From contig MGSF01000003.1 of the NCBI GenBank assembly GCA_001798715.1, positions 1 to 39,763 of the forward strand: a stretch of DNA of 39,763 nt, read 5' to 3'. The notes beneath the pieces were generated by a model that was not told the origin of the DNA, searched no databases, and was given only the letters and a program-made list of their open reading frames with translations. This stretch comes from Deltaproteobacteria bacterium RIFCSPLOWO2_02_FULL_50_16. GTDB lineage: Bacteria; UBA10199; 2-02-FULL-50-16. The position numbers and the translations under genes were made by a program. This document shows, piece after piece, positions 15,857 through 24,010 of the stretch (positions within the stretch are counted from its first letter, which is position 1; the number at the start of each line of letters is the position of its first letter).

Positions 15857-17179
15857 ATGAGTTTTACCCTCATTGTGAGAAAATCTCCCCCTCCCAAGGG
15901 ATCTGTCACCATCCCAGGGGACAAATCGATTTCCCACCGGGCCCTTATCTTTGCCGCCTTGGCTAAGGGGACTTCCGAGATTCGTAATATTCTTCCCTCC
16001 GATGATGTCAAGAGAACGGCGGCGATCTTGCGACAGTTGGGCGTTGTCATCAATGAGTTTGAAAAGTTTTGGACGGTTCATGGTGTCGGCCTTGAAGGTC
16101 TCAAACCGCCCAAGGGGGATTTGTATTGTGGTAATTCAGGGACAACACTTCGGTTGATGACGGGACTCTTGTCCGCTCAGGGATTTGATAGTCGTCTGAC
16201 GGGGGATGATTCCCTGGATAAGAGGCCCATGAATCGTATTATGAGGCCCCTGTCACAAATGGGGGCCCGTATCAAGGAAGAGAGGCAGGGAGGGAAACGC
16301 TTTGTTGTGATCAAGGGACAAAAGAACCCTCTGACCCCCATTTATTATGAATCTCCCGTCTCTTCGGCCCAGGTCAAATCGGCCATTTTATTGGCGGGTC
16401 TCTATGTCAGCGGCGCGACGACCGTGAAGGAGCCGCTTCCAAGCCGCGATCATACGGAAAAGATGATGCAATCTTTGGGCCTTGATTGTCAGGTTCGGGG
16501 AAGTGAGGCCACCTTGAAATCGACGACCCCATGGGAGGGGCGCGAGTTTGTGATCCCCGGTGACTTTTCCTCGGCGGCCTTTCCCCTCGTGGCCACCCTT
16601 ATTCATCCCCATTCCTCGGCCAAGGTTATCCTGCGGCATGTTGGAGTCAATCCCACCCGACTGGGACTGTGGGACGTCCTCAAATCGATGGGGGCCCATC
16701 TTAAGATGAGGTATCATCACAAGGGTCCGGGAGAACCCGTGGCAGATATTGAGGTGATTCCTAGCAAGATGCAGGGGATACGACTCGATAAAAACCATAT
16801 TCCCCGGTTGATTGATGAGATTCCGATCTTGACGGTCGCCGCGGCCTCGGCGCAGGGTGAGACCCAGATTCGTGGGGCCGAGGAATTGAGGGTGAAGGAG
16901 ACGGACCGTTTAAGGGCCTTGGCTCATGAGTTTAAGAAGCTTAAGATCCCTATTGTGGAGCATCCGGATGGTCTCGATATCACAGGTTCAACCAATTGGC
17001 GGGGGGCCCATTGTTCGAGTCATGGGGATCATCGGATTGCCATGTCTTTGGCGGTGGCCGGGATGATTGCCGAAGGAACGGTTCGGATTGAGGATGTGGC
17101 TTGTATCCAGACATCCTTCCCAAATTTTTACACCCTCATGAAATCCCTGGGGGCCGTGATGGAGGAGAAGGTAGAATAA
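15857..17179 (+). CDS. aroA: 3-phosphoshikimate 1-carboxyvinyltransferase (EPSP synthase)
   Basis: 440 aa, normal length. The PGDKSISHRAL motif binds shikimate-3-phosphate; YCGNSGTTLRLMTGLLS is the PEP-binding signature; SSAQVKSAILLAGL, PGDFSSAAFPLVA, DEIPILTVAAA, and RVKETDRLRAL with the catalytic residues follow in order. It joins shikimate-3-phosphate and PEP to make EPSP, the step before chorismate. It is the last gene of the pheA operon. No cmk gene lies between it and rpsA, unlike many related genomes. No clear terminator follows. Confidence 0.97.
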   Translation: MSFTLIVRKSPPPKGSVTIPGDKSISHRALIFAALAKGTSEIRNILPSDDVKRTAAILRQLGVVINEFEKFWTVHGVGLEGLKPPKGDLYCGNSGTTLRLMTGLLSAQGFDSRLTGDDSLDKRPMNRIMRPLSQMGARIKEERQGGKRFVVIKGQKNPLTPIYYESPVSSAQVKSAILLAGLYVSGATTVKEPLPSRDHTEKMMQSLGLDCQVRGSEATLKSTTPWEGREFVIPGDFSSAAFPLVATLIHPHSSAKVILRHVGVNPTRLGLWDVLKSMGAHLKMRYHHKGPGEPVADIEVIPSKMQGIRLDKNHIPRLIDEIPILTVAAASAQGETQIRGAEELRVKETDRLRALAHEFKKLKIPIVEHPDGLDITGSTNWRGAHCSSHGDHRIAMSLAVAGMIAEGTVRIEDVACIQTSFPNFYTLMKSLGAVMEEKVE

Positions 17180-17218
17180 AAAGCCCCGATAATTCGCTTG
17201 TTTATTTCAATTTTCCCT

Positions 17219-17247
17219 TTGACAAATTTAAAAAACCGACATAGTTT
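17219..17247 (+). promoter_or_regulatory. Promoter of rpsA
   Basis: A perfect -35 TTGACA (17219-17224) is followed after 17 bases by TAGTTT (17242-17247), a weak -10. It lies 63 bases before the rpsA ATG in the only sizeable gap of this block. The ribosome site AGGAGG (17289-17294) is 15 bases from the ATG, farther than usual. Confidence 0.5.
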
Positions 17248-17309
17248 CCCACCTTCTTAAGGGATGGTGAAAGAAGAGCGTCTCGCAAAGGAGGAAAAAA
17301 TAGATAGAT

Positions 17310-18911
17310 ATGGCCGATACTACTGGAACGAAGACCAAACTGACCGAAGATAATAATTTTGCGGAGTTGTTTGAAAACAGTCTCAAGCAAGACATTCCCC
17401 AACAAGGACAGATCGTTAAGGGGAAAATCATACAAATTACCAAAGATTTTGTGATTGTCGATTTTGGCTACAAACTCGAAGGACAGATTTCTCTAGCCGA
17501 ATTTAAAGATTATGAGGGAGAGATCACTGTCCAGGAGAATCAGACGATCGAGGTGTATGTTGACAATCTTGAAAACACCGATGGCCTGGCTATTTTGTCC
17601 AAGGAAAAGGCGGATGCCTACAAGATCTGGGATCATCTCGAAGAGGCCATGAGCAAGGATGGCGTTGTCGAAGGCGTTGTCATCAATAAGGTCAAGGGGG
17701 GGATGATGGTGGATATTGGCGTCAAGGCCTTTTTACCGGCCTCCCAAATTGATGTGCGTCCCGTCACTAATCTTGATCATTTGGTTGGCAAAAGGTTTAA
17801 ATTCAAGATCCTGAAGCTCAACAAGAGGAAGGGCAATATTATCATCTCGCGTCGTGTCCTTGTGGAGCATGATCGGGACCAGGTCCGCCGTGAAATCCTC
17901 CAAAATGTCGTCGAGGGTGCCGTGATGAAGGGAACAGTGAAGAATGTGACCGATTATGGTGTCTTTGTTGATTTAGGGGGTGTCGATGGACTTTTGCATA
18001 TTACCGATATGACATGGGGACGAGTAGGTCATCCCTCCGAGATGTTTTCTGTGAATGATGAGATCGAGGTTAAAATCATCAAGGTGGATGCCGCCTCCGG
18101 GAAGATCTCACTGGGTCTCAAGCAATTGACGCCGGATCCGTGGGAGGGGTTGGCGGACAAATACCCCATCGGGACAAAAATTCAGGGCAAGGTGGTCAAT
18201 ATTGCTGACTATGGTGCCTTTGTGGCCTTGGAGCCCGGGGTCGAGGGACTGGTGCATGTTTCTGAAATGAGCTGGACGAAAAAAATCAAACATCCCTCCA
18301 AGATTGTCAATGTGGGGGATGCGATCGAGGCGGTGGTCCTGGATATGGATACCAGTGTTCGACGGATTTCCCTGGGAATGCGCCAAGTCCATCCCAATCC
18401 CTGGGATACATTGGAAGAAAAGTATCCCATCGGATCACGGGTGAAGGGCTCGATCAAAAATGTGACCGAGTTTGGTCTGTTTGTGGGGATCAACGGTGAA
18501 ATAGACGGGCTGGTTCATGTCTCGGATCTTTCGTGGACGCGTCGTTTGCGATCACCCAGTGAGTTATTTCAAAAAGGGGAAGAGATTGAGGCGATCGTTT
18601 TGAATATAGACAAGGACAGCGAGCGATTTTCACTGGGAGTCAAACAGCTCAAGGAGGATCCCTGGCCAAAAATCAAAAAGAACTACCAGATCGGGAAAAA
18701 ATTAGACGGAAAGGTATTGGGGGCCACGGATCAGGGGCTGGAGATTGAGGTGGAAGAGGGTGTGGAGGCCTATATTCTTGCCGCGGATTTGCCTGAAGAA
18801 TTGCAAAAAGACCTGTCCAAGCGTTATTCAGTCTCGGATTCGATCCATGCCATCGTTCATACCATCGATGAAAAAGAACACCGAATCACCTTGGGTTTGG
18901 TGACGGATTGA
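17310..18911 (+). CDS. rpsA: 30S ribosomal protein S1
   Basis: 533 aa with six S1 RNA-binding repeats. The first two are divergent and dock the protein on the 30S subunit; the last four bind mRNA and show the G-x-V-x-x-x-x-x-(Y/F)-G-x-F-V pattern, for example NVTDYGVFVDLGGVDGLLH, NIADYGAFV and NVTEFGLFV, with SWTRRLRSPSE-type loops. S1 unfolds mRNA at initiation. Length and domain number match Gram-negative S1. It has its own promoter and heads a likely unit with sppA and ihfB, an order common in proteobacteria. Confidence 0.97.
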   Translation: MADTTGTKTKLTEDNNFAELFENSLKQDIPQQGQIVKGKIIQITKDFVIVDFGYKLEGQISLAEFKDYEGEITVQENQTIEVYVDNLENTDGLAILSKEKADAYKIWDHLEEAMSKDGVVEGVVINKVKGGMMVDIGVKAFLPASQIDVRPVTNLDHLVGKRFKFKILKLNKRKGNIIISRRVLVEHDRDQVRREILQNVVEGAVMKGTVKNVTDYGVFVDLGGVDGLLHITDMTWGRVGHPSEMFSVNDEIEVKIIKVDAASGKISLGLKQLTPDPWEGLADKYPIGTKIQGKVVNIADYGAFVALEPGVEGLVHVSEMSWTKKIKHPSKIVNVGDAIEAVVLDMDTSVRRISLGMRQVHPNPWDTLEEKYPIGSRVKGSIKNVTEFGLFVGINGEIDGLVHVSDLSWTRRLRSPSELFQKGEEIEAIVLNIDKDSERFSLGVKQLKEDPWPKIKKNYQIGKKLDGKVLGATDQGLEIEVEEGVEAYILAADLPEELQKDLSKRYSVSDSIHAIVHTIDEKEHRITLGLVTD

Positions 18912-18934
18912 TTTTTTCTTAAGGAGAGGGAGAA

Positions 18935-19807
18935 GTGAAAAACAAGTCGTGGATGGGACTGGCTTTTTTGGTCCTTATTTTATTTGTGAGCTTTGGGTTC
19001 TTTCTTTTTGGGTTGGTCCTTTTCATCGCCACCACAGACCGAAATTTTTTTGACAGTGGTGATATAGCCGTCCTCAATGTCGAGGGGAAGATCATCGACT
19101 CGGATCCCATTGTTCATCAGATTCGCCAACTCAGCAAGGATGAGGGCATCAAGGCCGTTGTTGTCCGTATCAATTCTCCCGGTGGCACGATTGGGGGTTC
19201 TCAGGAAATTTATCAGGAGATCAAAAAACTGGATGAAAAGAAACCGGTTGTGGCCTCGATGGGAACTGTTGCCGCCTCGGGCGGATATTACATCGCCTGC
19301 GGCGCCCAAAAAATCCTGGCCAATCCGGGGACCATTACCGGAAGTATCGGCGTCCTCTTTGAGTATGTCAATGTAGAGGACCTGGTACACTGGATGAAGT
19401 TGCAGGCCAGGACGTTTAAAAGCGGCAGATTAAAAGACCTGGCCTCGCCGCTGCGTCCCATGACATCTGAGGAACAAGATTATTTGCAGGAGACATTGAA
19501 GGCCCTTCACGGCCAATTCAAGGAGGTTGTGGCGACGGAGCGCGATATCGCCCCTGAAAAATTGGAAAAGTTTGCGGATGGACGTTTTTTGACGGGGGAG
19601 CAGGCCTTGAATTATCATCTTATTGATCAATTGGGGACGATTGAGGATGCCATTGATCTCGCGGCAAAATTGGCGGGTATTAAGGGAGAGCCGGAGGTTG
19701 TGTATCCCAAAAAAGAAAGACTCCCGTGGATTGATTTGTTGCTCGACTCGGCCACGGAGAGTCTGGTCCGTAAACTGAGTGTCCGTTTTAATGTGCCGTC
19801 ATTTTAA
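18935..19807 (+). CDS. sppA: Signal peptide peptidase SppA (short form)
   Basis: 290 aa, GTG start behind AAGGAGAGGGAG. One N-terminal membrane segment (about 8-32) anchors a periplasmic S49 protease domain. The nucleophile is Ser115 in TVAASGGYY and the general base Lys167 in SGRLKDL, 52 residues apart, the same spacing as the dyad of Bacillus SppA. SPGG (81-84) forms the oxyanion region. It digests cleaved signal peptides in the membrane. It is one domain, half the size of E. coli SppA. 23 bp after rpsA and 14 bp before ihfB. Confidence 0.94.
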   Translation: MKNKSWMGLAFLVLILFVSFGFFLFGLVLFIATTDRNFFDSGDIAVLNVEGKIIDSDPIVHQIRQLSKDEGIKAVVVRINSPGGTIGGSQEIYQEIKKLDEKKPVVASMGTVAASGGYYIACGAQKILANPGTITGSIGVLFEYVNVEDLVHWMKLQARTFKSGRLKDLASPLRPMTSEEQDYLQETLKALHGQFKEVVATERDIAPEKLEKFADGRFLTGEQALNYHLIDQLGTIEDAIDLAAKLAGIKGEPEVVYPKKERLPWIDLLLDSATESLVRKLSVRFNVPSF

Positions 19808-19821
19808 GAAAGGATGCGACC

Positions 19822-20109
19822 ATGAACAAAAGCGATCTCATCAATATTTTGTCCCAAAAAGCCCCTCACTTGTCGAGCAAGGATATGGAGATTATCGTCA
19901 ACACCGTCTTTGACAGCATGTCAAAGGCCCTGATGACGGGTCACCGGATTGAGATTCGCGGTTTTGGCAGTTTTGAGATTCGGGTGCGTGAACCCCGTGT
20001 GGGTCGCAACCCAAAGTCGGGCCATCAGGTTCAGATTGGGACCCGACGCGTCCCTTTCTTCAAGGTAGGAAAAGAACTGCGCGAACGCATAAACAGTGAT
20101 CACTCATGA
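19822..20109 (+). CDS. ihfB: IHF/HU-family DNA-bending protein, probably IHF beta
   Basis: 95 aa, the normal length. Helices at the N-terminus (KSDLINILSQKAPHLSSKDMEIIVNTVFDSM) are followed by the RIEIRGFGSFEIR strand, the DNA-intercalating arm with GRNPKSG, and the C-terminal VPFFKVGKELRERIN helix. It bends DNA as a dimer. The position after rpsA and sppA supports IHF beta over HU. IHF is the usual architectural partner of sigma-54 promoters, three of which are found in this window. Stop overlaps the HIT start by four bases. Confidence 0.9.
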   Translation: MNKSDLINILSQKAPHLSSKDMEIIVNTVFDSMSKALMTGHRIEIRGFGSFEIRVREPRVGRNPKSGHQVQIGTRRVPFFKVGKELRERINSDHS

Positions 20110-20591
20110 AGACACTCTGGGCCCCTTGGCGCATGGATTTTATATTAAAGCCGAGGGAAAAAGGTTGTATTTTTTGCAAACGCGCCAGACGCAAAAGGGA
20201 TCGGGAAGATCTCATCTTATTTCGGGGCCGACATTCCTTTGTCATTTTAAACAGGTTTCCCTATTCCAATTGCCACCTCATGGTTGTTCCCTACAAACAC
20301 ACCCCCGCTCTTGACAGACTGGATTCCGCCACCTATGTCGAAATCATGAGGCTTATGTCCAAGGCCACCCGTGTCATTCGGCGGGCCTTTAAGGCCCAGG
20401 GTTTCAATCTCGGTTCCAATATAGGACATTCCGCGGGGGCGGGGATTGCGGATCATGTCCATTTTCATGTGGTGCCGCGCTGGGTGGGGGATCATAATTT
20501 TATGCCGATAGTGGGAGAGACAAAGGTGATGCCGGATCACCTCGAAAATATTTATGATCAGATCAAAAAAGCATGGAGGAAATATTCATGA
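20106..20591 (+). CDS. HIT-family nucleotide hydrolase/transferase
   Basis: 161 aa. LWAPWRM at the N-terminus is typical of the AP4A-phosphorylase-like HIT branch. CIFC (21-24) with two later histidines probably binds zinc. NRFPYSNCHLMVVPYKH and the triad HVHFHVVPRW (His117, His119, His121) form the active site; the middle His is the nucleophile on phosphate. Substrates are likely dinucleoside polyphosphates or nucleoside phosphoramidates. It starts within the ihfB stop (ATGA) and its stop overlaps the next start. Confidence 0.92.
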   Translation: MKTLWAPWRMDFILKPREKGCIFCKRARRKRDREDLILFRGRHSFVILNRFPYSNCHLMVVPYKHTPALDRLDSATYVEIMRLMSKATRVIRRAFKAQGFNLGSNIGHSAGAGIADHVHFHVVPRWVGDHNFMPIVGETKVMPDHLENIYDQIKKAWRKYS

Positions 20592-20956
20592 GAAAAATTA
20601 TTAATGCTTCCATTATTGCCGTGATTTTTTTTGTCATTTTAAATTTTATCTATTGCAACCTCAATGAAGAGGTTTTTAATTATGAGGTCAATTTCATCTT
20701 TAGTATTCCCCATTTATTTACCCTCAAATCCGTTCCCTTGCCCCTGGGGTTTATCCTGATCCTGGCCTTTTCCCTGGGGGTTATTTTTCTCGCCGCCTTA
20801 CAGGCCCTGCCGGCCCTGTTTCGTACGGGGGCCATGAAGGCCCGCGACAAGAAAATAAAGATGCTGGAAAAGGAGCTGGAAGAGGCCCGTCTGCATGGCG
20901 ATCAGGACACCCTCAATGGGCCCCCCGTCGATTCACTCCCGCCGGTCAATGAATAG
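20588..20956 (+). CDS. LapA-domain (DUF1049-type) inner-membrane protein
   Basis: 122 aa from the ATG at 20588, chosen because GGAGGAAAT lies just before it and it overlaps the HIT stop; an ATG five codons upstream is itself part of the ribosome site. Two membrane segments (about 8-22 and 48-75) are joined by a short periplasmic loop with NYEVNF; a cytoplasmic coiled coil (KKIKMLEKELEEARL) follows. This is the layout of LapA/LapB-type lipopolysaccharide assembly factors, though the family is broad. It is the last gene of the rpsA block. Confidence 0.75.
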   Translation: MRKIINASIIAVIFFVILNFIYCNLNEEVFNYEVNFIFSIPHLFTLKSVPLPLGFILILAFSLGVIFLAALQALPALFRTGAMKARDKKIKMLEKELEEARLHGDQDTLNGPPVDSLPPVNE

Positions 20957-21006
20957 ATTTTACGTAGTATGGTTGTCCCCGAGAGTATGTTGACTCACTC
21001 GACAGA

Positions 21007-21125
21007 GTGTCCCAGAAATACCCTTTAGGCGAGGAGCCGCGAGAAGAGCGCCGCAGGCGTACTTGAGCCGTACGTCGAGGATGCTCGACGAGTGGCGACA
21101 AAGCATAAAGGTATTTATGGGACAC
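21007..21125. repeat. Long inverted repeat with internal hairpins (MITE-like)
   Basis: The arms 21007-21027 and 21106-21125 are complementary over about 19 of 21 positions (GTGTCCCAGAAATACCC against GGTATTTATGGGACAC). Inside lie CGTAC/GTACG (21058-21062 and 21070-21074) and GTCGAG/CTCGAC (21074-21079 and 21084-21089) and a GCGAGGAGC-type motif common in bacterial intergenic repeats. At 119 bp with terminal inverted arms it resembles a miniature mobile element or a two-way terminator. It sits between the convergent LapA-like gene and the accessory block. Confidence 0.65.
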
Positions 21126-21129
21126 GATA

Positions 21130-21909
21130 TTAGATTTTGTGCGTGCGCGTTCGGGCCCGTTGGAGATCCTTGAGCGAGAGCCCCTTGTCCTGGGCGGGTT
21201 GTGGTGTCTGAGGTCTGGCGGCTTGGGGACGGGAAGGGGCGGCACCTGTCTTGAGGAGGGAGGAGAGTTGTGCGGCCGCGATCCTGTCCTGCTGTTGGTG
21301 GGCGATAAATTGACTGGTTGTCAGTTGGGCCTTGTCGCCCTCATCCTTCTCGACCTTGCCTGAGGCCTGCTGTTCCCGCACCTTTTGGACATTGACCTGC
21401 AGGACGCGAAGGGGAGAGGGATACATCTCCAGGAGGTTATGGATATCCCGCTTTGTCGTCTTGTCCATTTTCATCCTGCCGTCGACGATCAAGCCCCGGC
21501 TCTTGTAGTGGCCGATGTAGCCCAGGATGGTCTTTTCATCGACGGAGGTTGAGGGGATGATCTTGTTTTTGAGGATGTTTGTGATTTCGGCCTCGGCATA
21601 TTCCCGCTCTTCGAGGTCCTCCAGGGGCTTGAAGGGCTTGTCGACGGGGCCATTGTAGCGGAAATGCTTCTTGGCCATCCACTGCTCTTTCTTGACTTTA
21701 TAGGTCCCGTTGGGGAGGCGGGCGTCCAGAAAGGCCTTCTGCCATTCCTCGAGGGTGTACTTCCTCGTGTCCACAAACCCCGTAAAATAAAGGAAATTGA
21801 GCTCGGCAATGCCGGTGTAATGGATAAATTCCTGACCGTCCTTGTCGGTTTTGGCGACGGTCTTCCAGATGTGCTCCATCGCCCCCGTATTGAGGTCTTT
21901 TTGGACCAT
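21130..21909 (-). CDS. Novel-family protein, copy 1 (paralogue of 31020-31673)
   Basis: 259 aa, function unknown, no signal peptide or membrane segment. Residues 11-95 carry a motif set shared with the gene at 31020-31673: ME.IW, DKDG.E, a GFV..KY segment (GFVDTRKY here), QW/EW..AF, G-(T/S)-Y-x-(V/I)-K-x-x-W and FRYNG..V..PF. A second shared patch is YPSPL (about 166-170). The C-terminal 70 residues are Gln/Ala/Pro-rich and differ between the copies. The regular W/Y/F spacing suggests a small compact repeat or adaptor domain. It is the most downstream gene of the accessory block, 81 bp after the previous gene, and has its own promoter at 21937-21965. I do not recognise the family. Confidence 0.8.
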   Translation of the reverse strand: MVQKDLNTGAMEHIWKTVAKTDKDGQEFIHYTGIAELNFLYFTGFVDTRKYTLEEWQKAFLDARLPNGTYKVKKEQWMAKKHFRYNGPVDKPFKPLEDLEEREYAEAEITNILKNKIIPSTSVDEKTILGYIGHYKSRGLIVDGRMKMDKTTKRDIHNLLEMYPSPLRVLQVNVQKVREQQASGKVEKDEGDKAQLTTSQFIAHQQQDRIAAAQLSSLLKTGAAPSRPQAARPQTPQPAQDKGLSLKDLQRARTRTHKI

Positions 21910-21936
21910 AAGATGACCCCCATGCGTAACACCTTA

Positions 21937-21965
21937 ATTTTACTAAAAAATTAGGATTTTGTCAA
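21937..21965 (-). promoter_or_regulatory. Sigma-70 promoter of novel-family gene, copy 1
   Basis: On the minus strand TTGACA (21960-21965) and TAAAAT (21937-21942) are separated by exactly 17 bases; the match is 6/6 and 5/6. The predicted start near 21930 leaves a leader of about 20 bases to the ATG at 21909, with GGGGGT as a possible weak ribosome site. Confidence 0.65.
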
Positions 21966-21990
21966 GGAAGGGCTTAAAAAGATTAGGTTT

Positions 21991-22323
21991 TTATGTGATA
22001 TGAAAGTAGGGATCGAGCAAATCGGCGTCGGAGACCGTCTTGTTTTTGATGAGGCGGCCGTATTCGTCCTTGTTCGTCTCGGCGACGAGACGGGCCTTGA
22101 CCATGTTGATGCGATGGTCACTGACCTTTTGCTGGAGTTGGACGCTGTGTTCCCGGCCGGCCATCGTCAGGTTGGCGCCGGCCTTTTCCCACCCCTGTTT
22201 CAGGGTGAGATCGTTTTGAAACTGGAGGGAGGCCATCTGCAATTTTTGGACGGCCCCCATGGCCTGCTCCTGCCTGAGCATGATCTGGGCATTCATTTGT
22301 GTGTAATTGACGGGGTCTGACAT
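21991..22323 (-). CDS. Small helical Met/Gln-rich protein of the accessory block
   Basis: 110 aa, unrecognised. The N-terminus is Met/Gln-rich (QMNAQIMLRQEQAMG, then LQMASLQFQNDL) and the rest is predicted continuous helix with charged residues (VSDHRINMVKARLVAETNKDE). It has no signal peptide. It has the size and composition of the neighbouring paralogues, but no clear QAN or FQSNAM motif, so kinship is uncertain. No Shine-Dalgarno site is visible before the ATG (an A-rich stretch precedes it). It is the last gene of the sigma-54 transcription unit before copy 1 of the novel family. Confidence 0.75.
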   Translation of the reverse strand: MSDPVNYTQMNAQIMLRQEQAMGAVQKLQMASLQFQNDLTLKQGWEKAGANLTMAGREHSVQLQQKVSDHRINMVKARLVAETNKDEYGRLIKNKTVSDADLLDPYFHIT

Positions 22324-22354
22324 ATTTTTTTAGTTGCCGAGCTCATTTGCTCTA

Positions 22355-22891
22355 TTATTGATCATCATCATCTTCTTCTATGGTTATATCAATATCATAA
22401 TTATTAATTGTTGGTGGAAGCTCTCCGGGGTCCGAGGTCCCTTCTTCCGCTATATTTTCAACTGTTCCTAGGGCCGTGTTCAAACCCGTATCGGCAGGGT
22501 CGCTGGGAGACCAGTTCGAATTAGATGCAGGGGGATCTATGGTGCCGCCGGCATTATAATAGGCTGAGGCATCATCCAGATTGACCTCGCCCCCATCTTC
22601 CTTCTTGATCCTTAGGTATTCGAGATAGAGCTCACGGACCTTTTCGTTGTGACGGTTTTGGATCTCGTATTCACGCAGATTCATCTCTTTACTGTGCATC
22701 TCGACCTTGGCCTCGGTCTTTTCGTGCTGGACCATGTAGAGGATGTTGGCCTGAAACATCTGGGTCGCCGCATTGAGACCGGCGCTGGCGACCATGGCAT
22801 TGGACTGAAACATGGCCGCCATCGTGGTGGCCTGCGCCATGGCCTTCATGCCTTCGTTATTGGATGCTGTCGTTGTGTTATCGCCGCTCAT
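22355..22891 (-). CDS. Paralogous helical protein A (long form)
   Basis: 178 aa. After a Thr/Asn-rich start, residues 15-55 contain MAQATTMAAMFQSNAM and TQMFQANILYM, nearly the same as in the next two upstream genes (22915-23256, 23269-23580). A charged helix follows (EMNLREYEIQNRHNEKVRELY). The last 70 residues are a unique acidic, Pro/Asn-rich tail ending in IEEDDDDQ. No signal peptide or strongly hydrophobic membrane segment. GAGAGG lies 6 bases before the ATG. Function unknown. Confidence 0.8.
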   Translation of the reverse strand: MSGDNTTTASNNEGMKAMAQATTMAAMFQSNAMVASAGLNAATQMFQANILYMVQHEKTEAKVEMHSKEMNLREYEIQNRHNEKVRELYLEYLRIKKEDGGEVNLDDASAYYNAGGTIDPPASNSNWSPSDPADTGLNTALGTVENIAEEGTSDPGELPPTINNYDIDITIEEDDDDQ

Positions 22892-22914
22892 AAAAAACCT
22901 CTCTTGTTACAGTC

Positions 22915-23256
22915 CTAAACAGGATTGGGGTTGTAGGTGTTGATATTATCGCTACCCTCGGCCTCGAGCTTGATCTCCATCTCCTCGTTGTCCAGGGCCT
23001 TCATGGCCTCGTCGTGGTTAAATTCGGCCTTTTCACGCTTGTAATCGATCTCCGCCATCGCGATGTCACGCTTGACATCAAGGGACTCGGTCTGCTGCAT
23101 GTACATCAGGTTGGCCTGCTGCATCTGTGTCGAGGCCTGCAATTGGGACTGGGAGATCATGGCATTGGACTGGAAGAGGGTCGACATCTGCATGGCCTGG
23201 GCCATGTATTCCATCCCATTGGTATTTGCCGGCATTGTTGTTTCATCACCACCCAT
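22915..23256 (-). CDS. Paralogous helical protein B
   Basis: 113 aa from the ATG at 23256 (GAGAGGTGTTT upstream); a frame start two codons earlier lacks this site. MGGDETT at the N-terminus, MAQAMQMSTLFQSNAM, STQMQQANLMYMQQ, and the charged helix DVKRDIAMAEIDYKREKAEF followed by MKALDNEEMEI match the next upstream gene almost residue for residue, so the two arose by tandem duplication. The layout is an amphipathic Ala/Met/Gln helix followed by a coiled-coil-like charged helix. It has no signal peptide. Function unknown. Confidence 0.82.
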   Translation of the reverse strand: MGGDETTMPANTNGMEYMAQAMQMSTLFQSNAMISQSQLQASTQMQQANLMYMQQTESLDVKRDIAMAEIDYKREKAEFNHDEAMKALDNEEMEIKLEAEGSDNINTYNPNPV

Positions 23257-23268
23257 AAACACCTCTCT

Positions 23269-23580
23269 TTATATATTGGCCTCATTGGCCTCGAGCAGGA
23301 TCTCCATCTCCTCATTGTCCAGGGCCTTCATGGCCTCGTCGTGTCTAAACTCGGATTTTTCACGTTTGTAATCGATATCGGCCATTGCGATGTCACGCTT
23401 GACGTCAACGGCGTCCAACTGTTGCATGTACATCAGGTTGGCCTGATACATCTGTGTCGAGGCCTGCAATTGGGCCTGGGCAACCATGGCATTGGACTGA
23501 AAGAGGGCCGCCATTTGGGTGGCCTGCGCCATGAATTCTATCCCTTTACTTGGTTGCGTTGTTGTTTCATCACCGCCCAT
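23269..23580 (-). CDS. Paralogous helical protein C
   Basis: 103 aa, the near-twin of the gene at 22915-23256: MGGDETT, MAQATQMAALFQSNAM, STQMYQANLMYMQQ, DVKRDIAMADIDYKREKSEF, MKALDNEEMEI. Differences are mostly conservative, which indicates that selection keeps both copies. GGAG lies 7 bases before the ATG. It has no signal peptide. Together with 22355-22891 and 23609-23992 it defines the repeat family of this block. Function unknown. Confidence 0.82.
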   Translation of the reverse strand: MGGDETTTQPSKGIEFMAQATQMAALFQSNAMVAQAQLQASTQMYQANLMYMQQLDAVDVKRDIAMADIDYKREKSEFRHDEAMKALDNEEMEILLEANEANI

Positions 23581-23608
23581 AAAAGTCTCCGTCGTTAGTT
23601 ATTTGTTT

Positions 23609-23992
23609 CTAACCAAAAATGTCCTCACCACCGCCAGAGCCGCCACCAAAACCGCCACCAAAGTACCCTTGGGGATCCTTTTGGATCGCGAATCTCTCAT
23701 TGCGGATCTCGGCCCTTTCATTGCGGAGCGATTTCATATCCGCATCGTTTTTCAATTCGGCCTTTTCCAGATCCGCCTCTATCGCGGACAGGGCGATGGT
23801 CTCCTTGGTATCCAGCATCTCCAGTCCCAGCATGAGCTGGTTATTGGCCTGATGGATCTGAACACCCGCCATCGTTTGGGCGATAGTCACGCCGGCAAAG
23901 GCCTGAGTCATCGTCTTGTCGGCCGAGGCCATCGCGGTCGCAATCATCCCAGGATTGTTATCTGGCGGGGGGGGTAAGGTTGTGCTGCCCAT
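23609..23992 (-). CDS. Paralogous helical protein D with Gly-rich tail
   Basis: 127 aa. A diverged member of the same family: IHQANNQLMLGLEMLDTKE aligns with the QAN...D.K segment of proteins B and C, and IALSAIEADLEKAE with DADMKSLRNE aligns with their charged helix and MKALDNE. The N-terminus is TLPPPPDNNPG and the C-terminus is a Gly-rich tail (GYFGGGFGGGSGGGEDIFG). AAAGGAG lies 5 bases before the ATG. It has no signal peptide. Function unknown. Confidence 0.8.
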   Translation of the reverse strand: MGSTTLPPPPDNNPGMIATAMASADKTMTQAFAGVTIAQTMAGVQIHQANNQLMLGLEMLDTKETIALSAIEADLEKAELKNDADMKSLRNERAEIRNERFAIQKDPQGYFGGGFGGGSGGGEDIFG

Positions 23993-24010
23993 AAAAACTC
24001 CTTTGTTTTC

